From Nitrospinaceae bacterium (GTDB lineage: Bacteria; Nitrospinota; Nitrospinia; Nitrospinales; VA-1), in contig JAJDAY010000008.1 of the NCBI GenBank assembly GCA_029261655.1, positions 1 through 64,000 of the forward strand: DNA of 64,000 nt. The letters are read 5' to 3'. Every line of letters starts with the position of its first letter. Position 1 is the stretch's first letter. This document shows positions 54,331-62,722 of the stretch, piece after piece. The notes under the pieces were generated by a model. It saw only the letters and a list, made by a program, of their open reading frames with translations. It made no database searches and was not told where the DNA came from. Both the position numbers and the translations under genes were made by a program.

Positions 54331-55749
54331 ATGGCCCTTTCCAATATTTTTACACATCTCGTCGAATTAACAAGCAACGTCACCGATGCTTATGCGACGG
54401 TTTTATATTCAGCGGATAATGAAAAAGAAGTCTATCACTTGAAAGAATATTTCAGCCTGAATCCTAAACTGGCGCCCCCCATCACGTTCCCCTTTGGCAC
54501 GGACCCGATCACCAAGACAGTCGCAGGGAAGAAACCACTGGTCATTGACTACTTCAATCCCGAAGCCGCCAAACTGGAAGTTTTCAAAGAAATAGATGGT
54601 TTGAAAAGTTTTCTCCTTGTTCCAGCCATCCACAATGAACTTGAAGGCGTGCTGGTGATCGCAACAAAAGAAGCCTATAGTTTTTCCGCCAAGCTACAAA
54701 AAATTGTGACCGGGTTGGCGGAACAGATCGCCTGGAACCTGTTTCAGGAAAAACAATCGAACCAGCAATCCGAAAATGCAGATTCGGACTTCACAAAAAT
54801 AAACACGTATCTCCAGTTTCTGGGCGAATCACCGGACAAAGACACGGTAGCCAAACGCCTGATCGAAATACCTTCGTCCATCATGAAATGCGATGCCGTC
54901 GCCATCATCCGGTTCAATGAAAATGGATTGGGAAATGTCTGGGAACACCGGGGGTTTGACGAGGATCCCTCGCTTTACAACCTGAGGCAGGGAAGAGGAA
55001 TTGTCGGGGTCTGCGCCAAAAGCCGGGTCCCCATCATACACACCACGATTGAAAGGTCTTTGATGGCTATTTTTTCATCAAATGAAAACACAGAGACCAT
55101 TAAATCGGTTGCCGCCGCACCCCTCCTGTACGATAAGCGTTTGTTCGGGGTGATGGTTGCCGGGTCATCGAAAGTGCAGGGATTGTCCCGGCACGATCTC
55201 GACAAATTGACTCTGGTTGCCTCGGGAGCGGCTTCATCCATGACGTTTATGGAGGCAAAGAATCAACTGGAAAATGAAAAAAATCGGGACCCGATCACCG
55301 GAATCTATAATCACCGTTTCTTAATCAACTATCAGCGGGCGGTCTCCAAAAAAATTTTTAATGGAACCTCACCGGTCTTTTTTTTGACCATTCAATTGAC
55401 CAACTTACCGTCCCTGTATGAAGCCCACGGAATACGCAACGGAGATTTTATTTTACGAGGCCTGGTTTCCCTGATTTCCAAAAAAGTTCCCTCACCAAGA
55501 AATATTTTCAAATATTCAGACAACTCCCTGCTGATCATGATTTTAAAAAGAAACCGAGGAGAAGTGGATTCCATCGAATCCAGATTAAAGAATCTGTTCA
55601 ATGATAATCCTCTTTCAATCAATGAAGTGCCCGTTCAGGTAAAAACCTTCTGGGGCCTTTCTTCTTATCCCGATGAAAGTGAAAATCTTCATGACCTCAT
55701 CGGCCTGTCCTCGGCCCGAGCCGTCCAACCATCAAAAGTGACGCCATAA
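54331..55749 (+). CDS. GAF protein with degenerate GGDEF domain
   Basis: Protein of 472 residues. Two GAF-like regions (about 5-145 and 165-315; the second ends V-A-S-G-A-A-S-S-M-T-F) are followed by a C-terminal GGDEF-like domain that starts with the usual N-R-D-P-I-T-G-I-Y-N-H-R-F-L. The GG(D/E)EF loop is replaced by Y-S-D-N-S and the metal Asp positions are not conserved, so it should not make c-di-GMP; it may bind nucleotide or a partner. It sits one base before mreB, pointing to a link with cell shape. Confidence 0.82.
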   Translation: MALSNIFTHLVELTSNVTDAYATVLYSADNEKEVYHLKEYFSLNPKLAPPITFPFGTDPITKTVAGKKPLVIDYFNPEAAKLEVFKEIDGLKSFLLVPAIHNELEGVLVIATKEAYSFSAKLQKIVTGLAEQIAWNLFQEKQSNQQSENADSDFTKINTYLQFLGESPDKDTVAKRLIEIPSSIMKCDAVAIIRFNENGLGNVWEHRGFDEDPSLYNLRQGRGIVGVCAKSRVPIIHTTIERSLMAIFSSNENTETIKSVAAAPLLYDKRLFGVMVAGSSKVQGLSRHDLDKLTLVASGAASSMTFMEAKNQLENEKNRDPITGIYNHRFLINYQRAVSKKIFNGTSPVFFLTIQLTNLPSLYEAHGIRNGDFILRGLVSLISKKVPSPRNIFKYSDNSLLIMILKRNRGEVDSIESRLKNLFNDNPLSINEVPVQVKTFWGLSSYPDESENLHDLIGLSSARAVQPSKVTP

Positions 55750-55750
55750 C

Positions 55751-56779
55751 GTGAACTTTCTAAATAAATTTTTTGGCTGGTTTTCAGCCGATCTTGCCAT
55801 GGACCTTGGAACGGCCAATACTCTGGTTTACGTGAAGGGAAAAGGCATCGTCTTAAATGAGCCTTCGGTCGTCACCGTGAACACCAAAACCGGCGGCGTT
55901 GAAGCGGTTGGATTGGAAGCAAAACAGATGTACGGACGAACACACTCTCAGCTTGAGGCTATCCGGCCCATGAAAGACGGGGTGATCGCCGACTTTGACG
56001 TTACCAACTCCATGATCAATTACTTCATCAAGAAGGTATTGAAAAATCAGCGCTTCATCAGGCCAAGAATGGTTATTGGCATTCCCACCTGCATCACCCA
56101 GGTAGAGAAAAAAGCGGTGATCGACGCCGCCATCATGGCGGGGGTCCGTGAAGTTCATCTGGTGGAAGAGCCTATGGCCGCCGCTATCGGCGTGGGCATC
56201 CCCGCCCACAAGCCCAAAGGAAACATGGTGATCGACATTGGCGGAGGCACGACAGATGTAGCGGTGATTTCCCTTTCGGCCATCGCCTATGGGGAATCGA
56301 TTCGCCTGGCCGGAGACGAAATTGATGAGGCGATTGTGCGTTATATGAGGCTCGCCCACCACCTCAATATCGGCGTATTTGAAGGGGAACGCGTAAAAAT
56401 AGAAATCGGAAGCGCCTATCCCCTGGTACAAAAGCTGACAACCGAAGTCCGCGGACTGAATGTAAAAACGGGTGTTCCCATGTCCATTATCATTGATGAC
56501 GAAGAAATCCGTGAGGCCATGAAAGAACCTATCTCCACCATCATTTCCATCGTACTACGGGCTCTGGAAACGGTCCCCCCCGAACTATCCGCCGATATTC
56601 ATTCCAACGGCATCTACCTGACTGGGGGCGGAGGGCTGATCCGGGGACTGGACAAGCTGATAGAAGAAAAAACCGCGCTCAAGGTGTATACCCCCGAAGA
56701 CCCCCTCCTCAGCATAAGTAAGGGCGCCGGCGCCATCCTCGACAATTTTTACGAAATGAAAAAAGTTTGCATCAATTGA
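55751..56779 (+). CDS. mreB: Rod shape-determining protein MreB
   Basis: Bacterial actin of 342 residues, GTG start. D-L-G-T-A-N-T-L-V-Y is phosphate loop 1, D-I-G-G-G-T-T-D-V-A-V-I phosphate loop 2, and L-T-G-G-G-G-L-I-R-G the adenosine motif. An N-terminal amphipathic stretch (N-F-L-N-K-F-F-G-W-F) should bind the membrane. It guides lateral wall synthesis. mreC and mreD, its usual partners, are not next to it; instead it follows a GAF gene by one base. Confidence 0.95.
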   Translation: MNFLNKFFGWFSADLAMDLGTANTLVYVKGKGIVLNEPSVVTVNTKTGGVEAVGLEAKQMYGRTHSQLEAIRPMKDGVIADFDVTNSMINYFIKKVLKNQRFIRPRMVIGIPTCITQVEKKAVIDAAIMAGVREVHLVEEPMAAAIGVGIPAHKPKGNMVIDIGGGTTDVAVISLSAIAYGESIRLAGDEIDEAIVRYMRLAHHLNIGVFEGERVKIEIGSAYPLVQKLTTEVRGLNVKTGVPMSIIIDDEEIREAMKEPISTIISIVLRALETVPPELSADIHSNGIYLTGGGGLIRGLDKLIEEKTALKVYTPEDPLLSISKGAGAILDNFYEMKKVCIN

Positions 56780-56852
56780 TTTTACCTGGGGTAGAATAGC
56801 GACATCCTTAAATACCATCGCATTCAGGAGCAAAATCTAATTTTGTAAACAT

Positions 56853-57185
56853 ATGGAAAACCAAATCCACCACTTTTGCCAGAAATGCGGAGCGCAAGTG
56901 AACCACCTGCCCACGTTAGTGGAATTCGAAGGGCAGGAAATATTTTTGTTCGATCCGATCATCTGTAAAAATTGTCTCCTGAACCTGTGTGATAATTTTT
57001 CAGTGAAGTGCGAAAATTGCGGCGGGTCCATACCGCCCTACTCCCAGGTGGGAGTGCTCAAGGCGGAATGCGGGAAAAGAGAGTTTGTCCACATGAACAC
57101 CACCTGTTCTACCGTGGGCAACGCATTTTACGGTTACCTTGGAAAAGGCAATCTACACCAATTTATCGAGATTGAAGCATGCTAG
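56853..57185 (+). CDS. Cys-rich zinc-ribbon-like protein
   Basis: Protein of 110 residues with several C-x2-C pairs: C9-x2-C12, a C-K-N-C pair near 38, C-E-N-C-G-G near 53, plus further Cys at the C-terminus. It is probably a metal-binding (zinc or iron-sulfur) protein; no known family was recognised. Its last seven bases overlap the start of a [2Fe-2S] ferredoxin gene, so the two are probably co-translated. ATG at 56853. Confidence 0.72.
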   Translation: MENQIHHFCQKCGAQVNHLPTLVEFEGQEIFLFDPIICKNCLLNLCDNFSVKCENCGGSIPPYSQVGVLKAECGKREFVHMNTTCSTVGNAFYGYLGKGNLHQFIEIEAC

Positions 57186-57469
57186 AAGTTCAATTTGAAG
57201 ACCAGAACAGAACCTTCAAGGTAGAACCTGGGGCCAATTTGCGAGAAGCCGCCATCTCGCAGAAGCTGAGCGTTTATTCTCACGTGTTTAAAATTTTAAA
57301 CTGCAGAGGCCGGGGACTATGCACCTCCTGCAAAGTGGAAATCGTTTCCGGAAATGTCGATCCCAGAAACGACATCGAAAATGAAAAACTCAAAGATAAA
57401 GCCCCTGACATCCGCCTCGCCTGTCAGCTAACCGTCAACGACAACCTCGTGGTGCGCACCCACGTTTAG
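57179..57469 (+). CDS. [2Fe-2S] ferredoxin
   Basis: Plant/adrenodoxin-type ferredoxin of 96 residues. N-C-R-G-R-G-L-C-T-S-C-K gives three of four ligands (C-x5-C-x2-C) and R-L-A-C-Q the fourth. Beta-grasp pattern at the N-terminus (V-Q-F-E-D-Q-N-R-T-F-K-V). Soluble electron carrier; partner enzyme not evident in the window. The start overlaps the preceding Cys-rich gene. Confidence 0.88.
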   Translation: MLEVQFEDQNRTFKVEPGANLREAAISQKLSVYSHVFKILNCRGRGLCTSCKVEIVSGNVDPRNDIENEKLKDKAPDIRLACQLTVNDNLVVRTHV

Positions 57470-57530
57470 CCAGCGTGACGCTCTCCACAAAAGAGGAGAA
57501 TTTTCTCACGTCGTGTGAAGGGCTTATGGC

Positions 57531-57662
57531 TTACTGAGTGCCATTTCCATGAGGTTTTTTTTCTTCAGCCGTTTTGAGGACCTCCAGAAGAGTCAGGCCC
57601 ACCCCCCCCTCCCAAAAAGATGAAAATATTTTAATCCGTATTTGGCTGAATCTATTTGACAA
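57531..57662 (-). CDS. Possible 43-residue protein or gene remnant
   Basis: In the 220-base gap after the ferredoxin gene the minus strand has a frame from TTG 57662 to TAA 57531. It reads like protein (F-W-E-G-G-V-G-L-T-L-L-E-V-L-K-T-A-E-E-K-K-P). The frame passes a run of eight G (plus-strand C at 57602-57609), where a length error or slippage would change it. No family recognised and no clear ribosome site. It may be a small gene, a remnant or chance. Confidence 0.25.
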   Translation of the reverse strand: MSNRFSQIRIKIFSSFWEGGVGLTLLEVLKTAEEKKPHGNGTQ

Positions 57663-57684
57663 TCAATTGCGGGCATTTCACAAT
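57656..57684 (+). promoter_or_regulatory. Sigma-70 promoter placed right at the JAMM gene start
   Basis: TTGACA at 57656-57661, 17-base spacer and CACAAT at 57679-57684. Predicted transcription start about 57691, at or next to the ATG at 57690, so the transcript would have almost no leader. Confidence 0.55.
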
Positions 57685-57689
57685 ATTCT

Positions 57690-58172
57690 ATGAACTCAAT
57701 GGAAAAAGACCTGCTGAAGGTGATTCATTTTCAGGCAATGGAAGAATACCCCGATGAGTGCTGTGGGGTCATTCTGGGCAATCTGAATAACAGCGCTGAG
57801 GATATTGTCTTTCGGTGTTCCAATATTCAAAATCAATTGCATGCAAAGGACCCTGAAAATTTTTCAAGAGATGCGAAAACAGCTTTTACCATAGATCCTA
57901 AAGATCTGTTAGCCATTGAAAAAAAGACTCGAACCAGGGGATGGAGCATCAAGACGTTTTATCACTCCCATCCCGAACACGATGCCTATTTTTCTGACGA
58001 GGACAAAAAAATGGCCCTGTCAGAGTGGGGTGAGCCTTGGTATCCCGATGCCACCCATCTGGTGGTTTCTGTGTATAATGGGGTCATCAAAGATCAGGCA
58101 CTGTTTGCCTGGGATCCCGAATCGAAAATGTTTAAAGAACAACCAAAAAAATCCATTCAATTTAATTCATAG
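57690..58172 (+). CDS. JAMM/MPN+ metallopeptidase (Mov34 family)
   Basis: Protein of 160 residues with a full JAMM zinc site: E23, H92-S-H94-P, S102 and D105 in the E...HxHx7Sx2D arrangement. Bacterial relatives remove a C-terminal extension from ubiquitin-like sulfur carriers (as in Mec+/CysO) or have unknown targets. No sulfur-carrier gene of the ThiS/MoaD type is in this window, but ferredoxin and NifU-like genes follow. A second ATG lies at 57699; no ribosome site precedes either. Confidence 0.85.
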   Translation: MNSMEKDLLKVIHFQAMEEYPDECCGVILGNLNNSAEDIVFRCSNIQNQLHAKDPENFSRDAKTAFTIDPKDLLAIEKKTRTRGWSIKTFYHSHPEHDAYFSDEDKKMALSEWGEPWYPDATHLVVSVYNGVIKDQALFAWDPESKMFKEQPKKSIQFNS

Positions 58173-58187
58173 AAAAGGTTTCTATAG

Positions 58188-58457
<270 letters not shown>

Positions 58458-58483
58458 AACCCACACACAGAAAACAGATCATC

Positions 58484-58717
58484 ATGGATGCAGAAATGCA
58501 GGACGATGTGGAAACGGTGCTGGACACCATTCGGCCTTCCCTCATGGCGGACGGCGGCAATGTAGAGCTTGTGGATATTGACGATGGCGTGGTCAAACTT
58601 CGCTTGGTCGGTTCCTGCAGTTCCTGCTCCAGTTCCACCATGACCCTCAAAATGGGAATCGAACGCGCTTTAAAAAAAGCCATTCCCATGGTTCGCTGTA
58701 TTGAATCGGTAGAATAA
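58484..58717 (+). CDS. NifU C-terminal domain protein
   Basis: Protein of 77 residues equal to the NifU C-terminal (Nfu) domain: I-R-P-S-L-M-A-D-G-G-N-V-E-L and the cluster-binding C-S-S-C motif in G-S-C-S-S-C-S-S-S. Nfu proteins carry [4Fe-4S] clusters to target enzymes. Stand-alone form, 26 bases after the ferredoxin gene, so it may help its maturation. Cytosolic. Confidence 0.92.
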   Translation: MDAEMQDDVETVLDTIRPSLMADGGNVELVDIDDGVVKLRLVGSCSSCSSSTMTLKMGIERALKKAIPMVRCIESVE

Positions 58718-58741
58718 ATTTTCCACATTGGAGAATATTTC

Positions 58742-59254
58742 GTGTCCAAAGTAAGCAAAATTTTTATAGGGTTTTTTATGAGCCTGGTTCTGCTCAGCGC
58801 CACCGCGACCGCTGAAACGGAACAACTCACCCGTGCGACCAATTTCAGTCTGCAATCTTTGAACGGCGAGAACATCAGCCTCGATCAATACAAAGGCAAA
58901 TACCTTCTCATCAATTTCTGGGCCACCTGGTGCGGCCCCTGCAAGATGGAAATGCCGTCTTTGGAAACCCTGTACAGGAAGTTCAAATCGGAAAATTTTG
59001 ACATCCTCGCCATTTCCAACGACATGTTTGGCCGAACCGTGGTGGAACCCTATGTCAAGGCCCACGATCTCTCGTTCACGTTTTTGCTGGACCAGCAATT
59101 GAAGGTGAGTTACCAGTATGGCGTGGTCAGCTTGCCCACCACCTTCCTGATCGACCCGGACGGCAATATTATCGGCGCGATGCATGGAGCCGAGGACTGG
59201 GCCGAGCCTGGCACCCTGCAATATTTTGAAAATCTGTTGAACAAAAAAAGTTGA
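58742..59254 (+). CDS. TlpA-like thioredoxin domain protein, exported
   Basis: Protein of 170 residues, GTG start. A signal peptide at about 1-24 (F-I-G-F-F-M-S-L-V-L-L-S-A-T-A-T-A) sends it to the periplasm. Then an AhpC/TlpA fold with W-A-T-W-C64-G-P-C67 and a cis-Pro V-S-L-P-T-T-F. It should reduce periplasmic disulfides, e.g. for cytochrome c or a redox enzyme. The next gene encodes a CcdA-type domain that can feed it electrons. Confidence 0.88.
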   Translation: MSKVSKIFIGFFMSLVLLSATATAETEQLTRATNFSLQSLNGENISLDQYKGKYLLINFWATWCGPCKMEMPSLETLYRKFKSENFDILAISNDMFGRTVVEPYVKAHDLSFTFLLDQQLKVSYQYGVVSLPTTFLIDPDGNIIGAMHGAEDWAEPGTLQYFENLLNKKS

Positions 59255-59324
59255 TTGAGGAAGCCCCGTTGCCTCCTGTCTCATGGCCACTCTTTCCCAG
59301 CCGGGCACAATCCATTTCAATATC

Positions 59325-61112
59325 ATGAAAAAAAAACCACTGCTATTTATTCCCGTCTATGCGGCCCTTTTGATATTTTCCCTGATATCCAACGCGGCGG
59401 CTGAAAACACCCAAACAACCTCTCTCGAAGGACAGATGGTTTTTATTCCCGCCGCCCATTTTATATTTGGGACCCATCAAACCGATGATTCTGCCGAAGC
59501 GCTTTCTTTGGGAATACCGAAACCGTGGTATGCGGACGAAACCCCGGAGAAAAAAATTTTTCTCAAGGGATTCTATATCGACCAAAATGAAGTCACCAAC
59601 CGCCGGTACAAAAAATATGTGGACACGGTCGGAGCGGAACCCCCGCAACATTGGAAAAATAATAACTATCTCGAAGGGCGGGACAAATATCCCGTGACCT
59701 GGGTCACCTGGTACGACGCGGCGAATTTTTGTCAGTGGGCGGGGAAAAACCTGCCGTCAGAAAAACAATGGGAACGCGTGGCGCGCGGAACCGATGGGGA
59801 AAAATATCCATGGGGAAACGCGTTCGACATCCAGTTTGCCAACCTCGCCCATGCCACCGGACAAAAAACCAAACTGAGTTCCGTAGGCACGTTCCCAAAA
59901 GGGGCCAGTCCTGATGGGGTGCACGATTTGATCGGCAATGTGTGGGAGTGGGTCGAGGACGACTATGCCCCTTATCAAGGCAACTCTTACAAAAGCGATT
60001 ATTACAACGCCGGTCTCAAGGTGATTCGCGGACATTCCGCAAGCGACATCGGACATTTTCCAGGCGCCACTTATAGTTCCGCCCTGGAAAAATTCGCCCG
60101 AAGCGGCTATCGACAATACGCCAACCCGGACGAACCGGCTCAGGATGTCGGGTTCCGTTGCGTGAGCTCAGAAAAACCCGAGGCCTTTAAAAAATTATCT
60201 TTCGCGGGCAACCCCAAGGAAGACCCAACAAATACTTCTTTGGATAAGGCCGATCCAGATTCCAGACCCGCCTCTCAGGATTCTTTGCCCGGGCAGACGC
60301 CCGCTATCAAAAAGACCGTCGTCAATCCTTTCGAGGCTAAAACCGATCTGCCGCAATCCGGGTTTTTGGCTCTGACCTTTCTGGCTTTTATCGCCGGCGT
60401 GTTCAGTTTTCTTTCTCCCTGCACCTTGCCCATATTGCCCGCGTATTTTGCCGTGACCGCACAGGCGGACCGGGCGCGCTTGAGCTTGATGTCGCTGGCG
60501 TTTTTCACCGGCCTCGCTACTTTGTTCGTTCTCATGGGAGCCTCGGCCAGCTTTTTAGGGCAGATCCTGCGTGACTACATGTTTTCTTTAGCCACCATCG
60601 GCGGTGTGCTGGTGACGATATTCGGGGTGATGACGCTTTTCGGCAAAGGGTTTTCCGGCGCTAATTTCCAGGGCAAACCCGGCTCCACTTTTTTCGGTTT
60701 TTTCCTGTTCGGAGCGACTTTTGCTTTGGGCTGGACCCCTTGCGTCGGCCCCGTTCTGTCCGGCATCCTTATCCTGGCCGCTTCCGATAAAACCGTCCTT
60801 CAGGGAATGACCCTGCTTTTCTGTTATGCCCTGGGGTTGGGGTTGCCCTTGATTCTGATCGCCACCTTTTGCGGCAAGCTTTCAAAGAACGGTCTTTTCT
60901 GGCGAGTCCTGAGAGGCAAGGAATGGACCGTGAACATGGGCGGCAAAACGATTTTCATCCATTCCACCAACCTGTTCAGCGGGTTACTGCTCATCGTCCT
61001 GGGGGTCGCCCTGGCCATGGGTTATCTGACCTACATCAACAGCCTGATCCCCATTGAGACACAACTGTGGTTCAGCGAGATGGAAGAAAAAGTGTTAAAC
61101 CTGTTCAAGTAA
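59325..61112 (+). CDS. SUMF1 (FGE-sulfatase) domain fused to a CcdA/DsbD membrane domain
   Basis: Fusion of 595 residues from ATG 59325 (an earlier in-frame ATG at 59283 precedes the signal). Signal peptide about 1-26; SUMF1/FGE-like domain about 33-282 with T-N-R-R-Y, L-P-S-E-K-Q-W-E and G-N-V-W-E-W; a Ser/Pro-rich linker; then a six-helix CcdA/DsbD-like domain (about 345-590) with the Cys pair C366 (S-P-C-T-L-P) and C473 (T-P-C-V-G-P). The SUMF1 part lacks the catalytic Cys pair of true formylglycine-generating enzyme. Likely moves electrons from cytosolic thioredoxin to TlpA, with the SUMF1 part as binding module. Confidence 0.85.
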   Translation: MKKKPLLFIPVYAALLIFSLISNAAAENTQTTSLEGQMVFIPAAHFIFGTHQTDDSAEALSLGIPKPWYADETPEKKIFLKGFYIDQNEVTNRRYKKYVDTVGAEPPQHWKNNNYLEGRDKYPVTWVTWYDAANFCQWAGKNLPSEKQWERVARGTDGEKYPWGNAFDIQFANLAHATGQKTKLSSVGTFPKGASPDGVHDLIGNVWEWVEDDYAPYQGNSYKSDYYNAGLKVIRGHSASDIGHFPGATYSSALEKFARSGYRQYANPDEPAQDVGFRCVSSEKPEAFKKLSFAGNPKEDPTNTSLDKADPDSRPASQDSLPGQTPAIKKTVVNPFEAKTDLPQSGFLALTFLAFIAGVFSFLSPCTLPILPAYFAVTAQADRARLSLMSLAFFTGLATLFVLMGASASFLGQILRDYMFSLATIGGVLVTIFGVMTLFGKGFSGANFQGKPGSTFFGFFLFGATFALGWTPCVGPVLSGILILAASDKTVLQGMTLLFCYALGLGLPLILIATFCGKLSKNGLFWRVLRGKEWTVNMGGKTIFIHSTNLFSGLLLIVLGVALAMGYLTYINSLIPIETQLWFSEMEEKVLNLFK

Positions 61113-61123
61113 CCGCTTCACGG

Positions 61124-61846
61124 TCAGGAAACATCCCGGGCGCAACGGAAACCTGTAAAATTGAAAGACGCCGTGGGCTCCAGCCAATTGCGAAAATAAG
61201 TCGCGGAAAATTTGATCGAAAGATGGGTCTGAATCAACCCGCCGCGGATGACTTTAAACTTGTTCCGCTCGGCGCTCGGCTGACCCTTGTAAGCGTACCA
61301 GTCCCCGGTCCATTCCCAGACATTGTGCCCCATCCCGTAAAGCCCATACGGGCTAATCCATTCCTCGCGTTTATCGACCGGTTCCGGTTGAAAGCCTGAA
61401 AACCCGGTATTCGGGTGTTCATGATACTGGCTCCAGGGCCACTTGCGGCCGTCCCCGCCACGGGCGGCCTTTTCCCACTCCGTCTCTGAAGGCAGGCGTT
61501 TGCCTGCCTTCAGGCAATAGTCCAGAGCGTTTTGATACGTGACCCCAGCCACCGGGAACCGGGCCCATTTGGGGTCAAACGATTGCCTGGGTTCGAACAA
61601 CTGATAGTCTCCGCGGCTCACTTCATAGCGGTCGATAAAATAAGCGTCGGTCAAAACCGTCCGCCCGCCTTCGGTCCGAGGGTCCTCCCGATGCCCCATG
61701 ACGAATCCGCCTGCCGGAATATAAACCATCCCTTCAGGAACGCTGACCTCCGGCGGAATCTCTACCGGGATCTGCTCCACTTTATGGCTGTCGCAGGAAA
61801 AAAGAAAGAGGCTCAACAAAACGAGGATGAAAACCATCCTGTTCAT
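61124..61846 (-). CDS. SUMF1 (FGE-sulfatase) domain lipoprotein
   Basis: Protein of 240 residues. A lipobox (F-L-F-S-C at about 14-18) indicates a lipoprotein. SUMF1 domain about 37-235 with R-Y-E-V-S-R-G-D-Y, L-P-S-E-T-E-W-E-K-A-A-R-G and N-V-W-E-W-T-G-D-W. The catalytic Cys pair of formylglycine-generating enzyme is absent, so it is not expected to oxidise sulfatase Cys. Its start overlaps the stop of the molybdoenzyme gene by four bases; the pair is probably co-expressed and may work together. Stops 11 bases from the convergent fusion gene. Confidence 0.85.
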   Translation of the reverse strand: MNRMVFILVLLSLFLFSCDSHKVEQIPVEIPPEVSVPEGMVYIPAGGFVMGHREDPRTEGGRTVLTDAYFIDRYEVSRGDYQLFEPRQSFDPKWARFPVAGVTYQNALDYCLKAGKRLPSETEWEKAARGGDGRKWPWSQYHEHPNTGFSGFQPEPVDKREEWISPYGLYGMGHNVWEWTGDWYAYKGQPSAERNKFKVIRGGLIQTHLSIKFSATYFRNWLEPTASFNFTGFRCARDVS

Positions 61847-62598
61847 GAGGGCCGTTTGTCGAAGGGATGAAATACCTCACCGCCATTGATCGGAAGGGGC
61901 TTTTTTTTGAAGTCCAGAGGATGGTCGACCCCCGGCTGGATGGTTCCATCCACCGAATAGGGACCGTTGTTGAACCAGTAGTTGCGTTTTCGGGTATCGG
62001 TGAATTCTATGCGGGTGATGTACTTGATATTTTTGTAACCGTATTTATAAGGAACGATCAACCTGAGGGGAAACCCGTGTTCTTTAGACAACGCCTGCCC
62101 GTTCATCTTGAGCACAAAAAGAACCCGGTCCCGGCGCAATTCTTCGAGCGTGAAACTTTCATAATAGGAATCGGCGGATTCAAAATACACATATTTGGCG
62201 GCGGGGTCGGGCTGAACCCGATCAAAAAGATCATCAACGCGAAAGCCTTCCCAGGTGGCTGAGGCGGACCAGCACTCCACGCATTTCAACCGGGAAACCT
62301 GGGAGTGTAATTTGAACCCGAATAAATCCTCATAACTGAGACCAATGGTTTTTTTAACCAGCCCTGTGACCACCAGCCCCCAGCTGTCCGATTCCACGCC
62401 CATGAAAGGATTGGCGCTACGAATATGAAAATCGGGCGTGTCCCGGTTTTGAATGTATTGCTCAGGTATATTTTTATCTTTGCGGTAATCCCCGATGCCT
62501 GCGGCTTTACCGGGAATCAGGGAGGCGAGTGCCGACCATGAAAACACTCTCAGAAATGCGCGACGACTGAACTTTAGATTTGCGATTGAGAATTTCAT
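61843..62598 (-). CDS. YedY/MsrP-like molybdopterin oxidoreductase, Tat-exported
   Basis: Protein of 251 residues with a twin-arginine signal (S-R-R-A-F-L at 11-16) and a sulfite-oxidase-type fold. C106 in K-C-V-E-C-W fits the molybdenum ligand of YedY/MsrP, and K-Y-G-Y-K-N-I-K-Y-I is a family motif near the C-terminus. MsrP repairs oxidised methionine in the periplasm with the haem protein MsrQ; MsrQ is not seen here, and the protein is shorter than MsrP (about 330). Substrate therefore open. Confidence 0.82.
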   Translation of the reverse strand: MKFSIANLKFSRRAFLRVFSWSALASLIPGKAAGIGDYRKDKNIPEQYIQNRDTPDFHIRSANPFMGVESDSWGLVVTGLVKKTIGLSYEDLFGFKLHSQVSRLKCVECWSASATWEGFRVDDLFDRVQPDPAAKYVYFESADSYYESFTLEELRRDRVLFVLKMNGQALSKEHGFPLRLIVPYKYGYKNIKYITRIEFTDTRKRNYWFNNGPYSVDGTIQPGVDHPLDFKKKPLPINGGEVFHPFDKRPS

Positions 62599-62722
62599 TA
62601 GGACACCTCGAAAAATTCAACCTGGTGAACCAACCTCTCAAAAAAAGTCAGCGATTGCCAAGGCTAAAATATTTCAATTTTTAGAGATCCCTGCTTTCCC
62701 CTTCGTTGGATAAGGGAAAATT

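Noticed and set aside
59325..61846. SUMF1 proteins as true formylglycine-generating enzymes
   Set aside because: The catalytic Cys pair near the C-terminus is missing in both, and no sulfatase gene is present.
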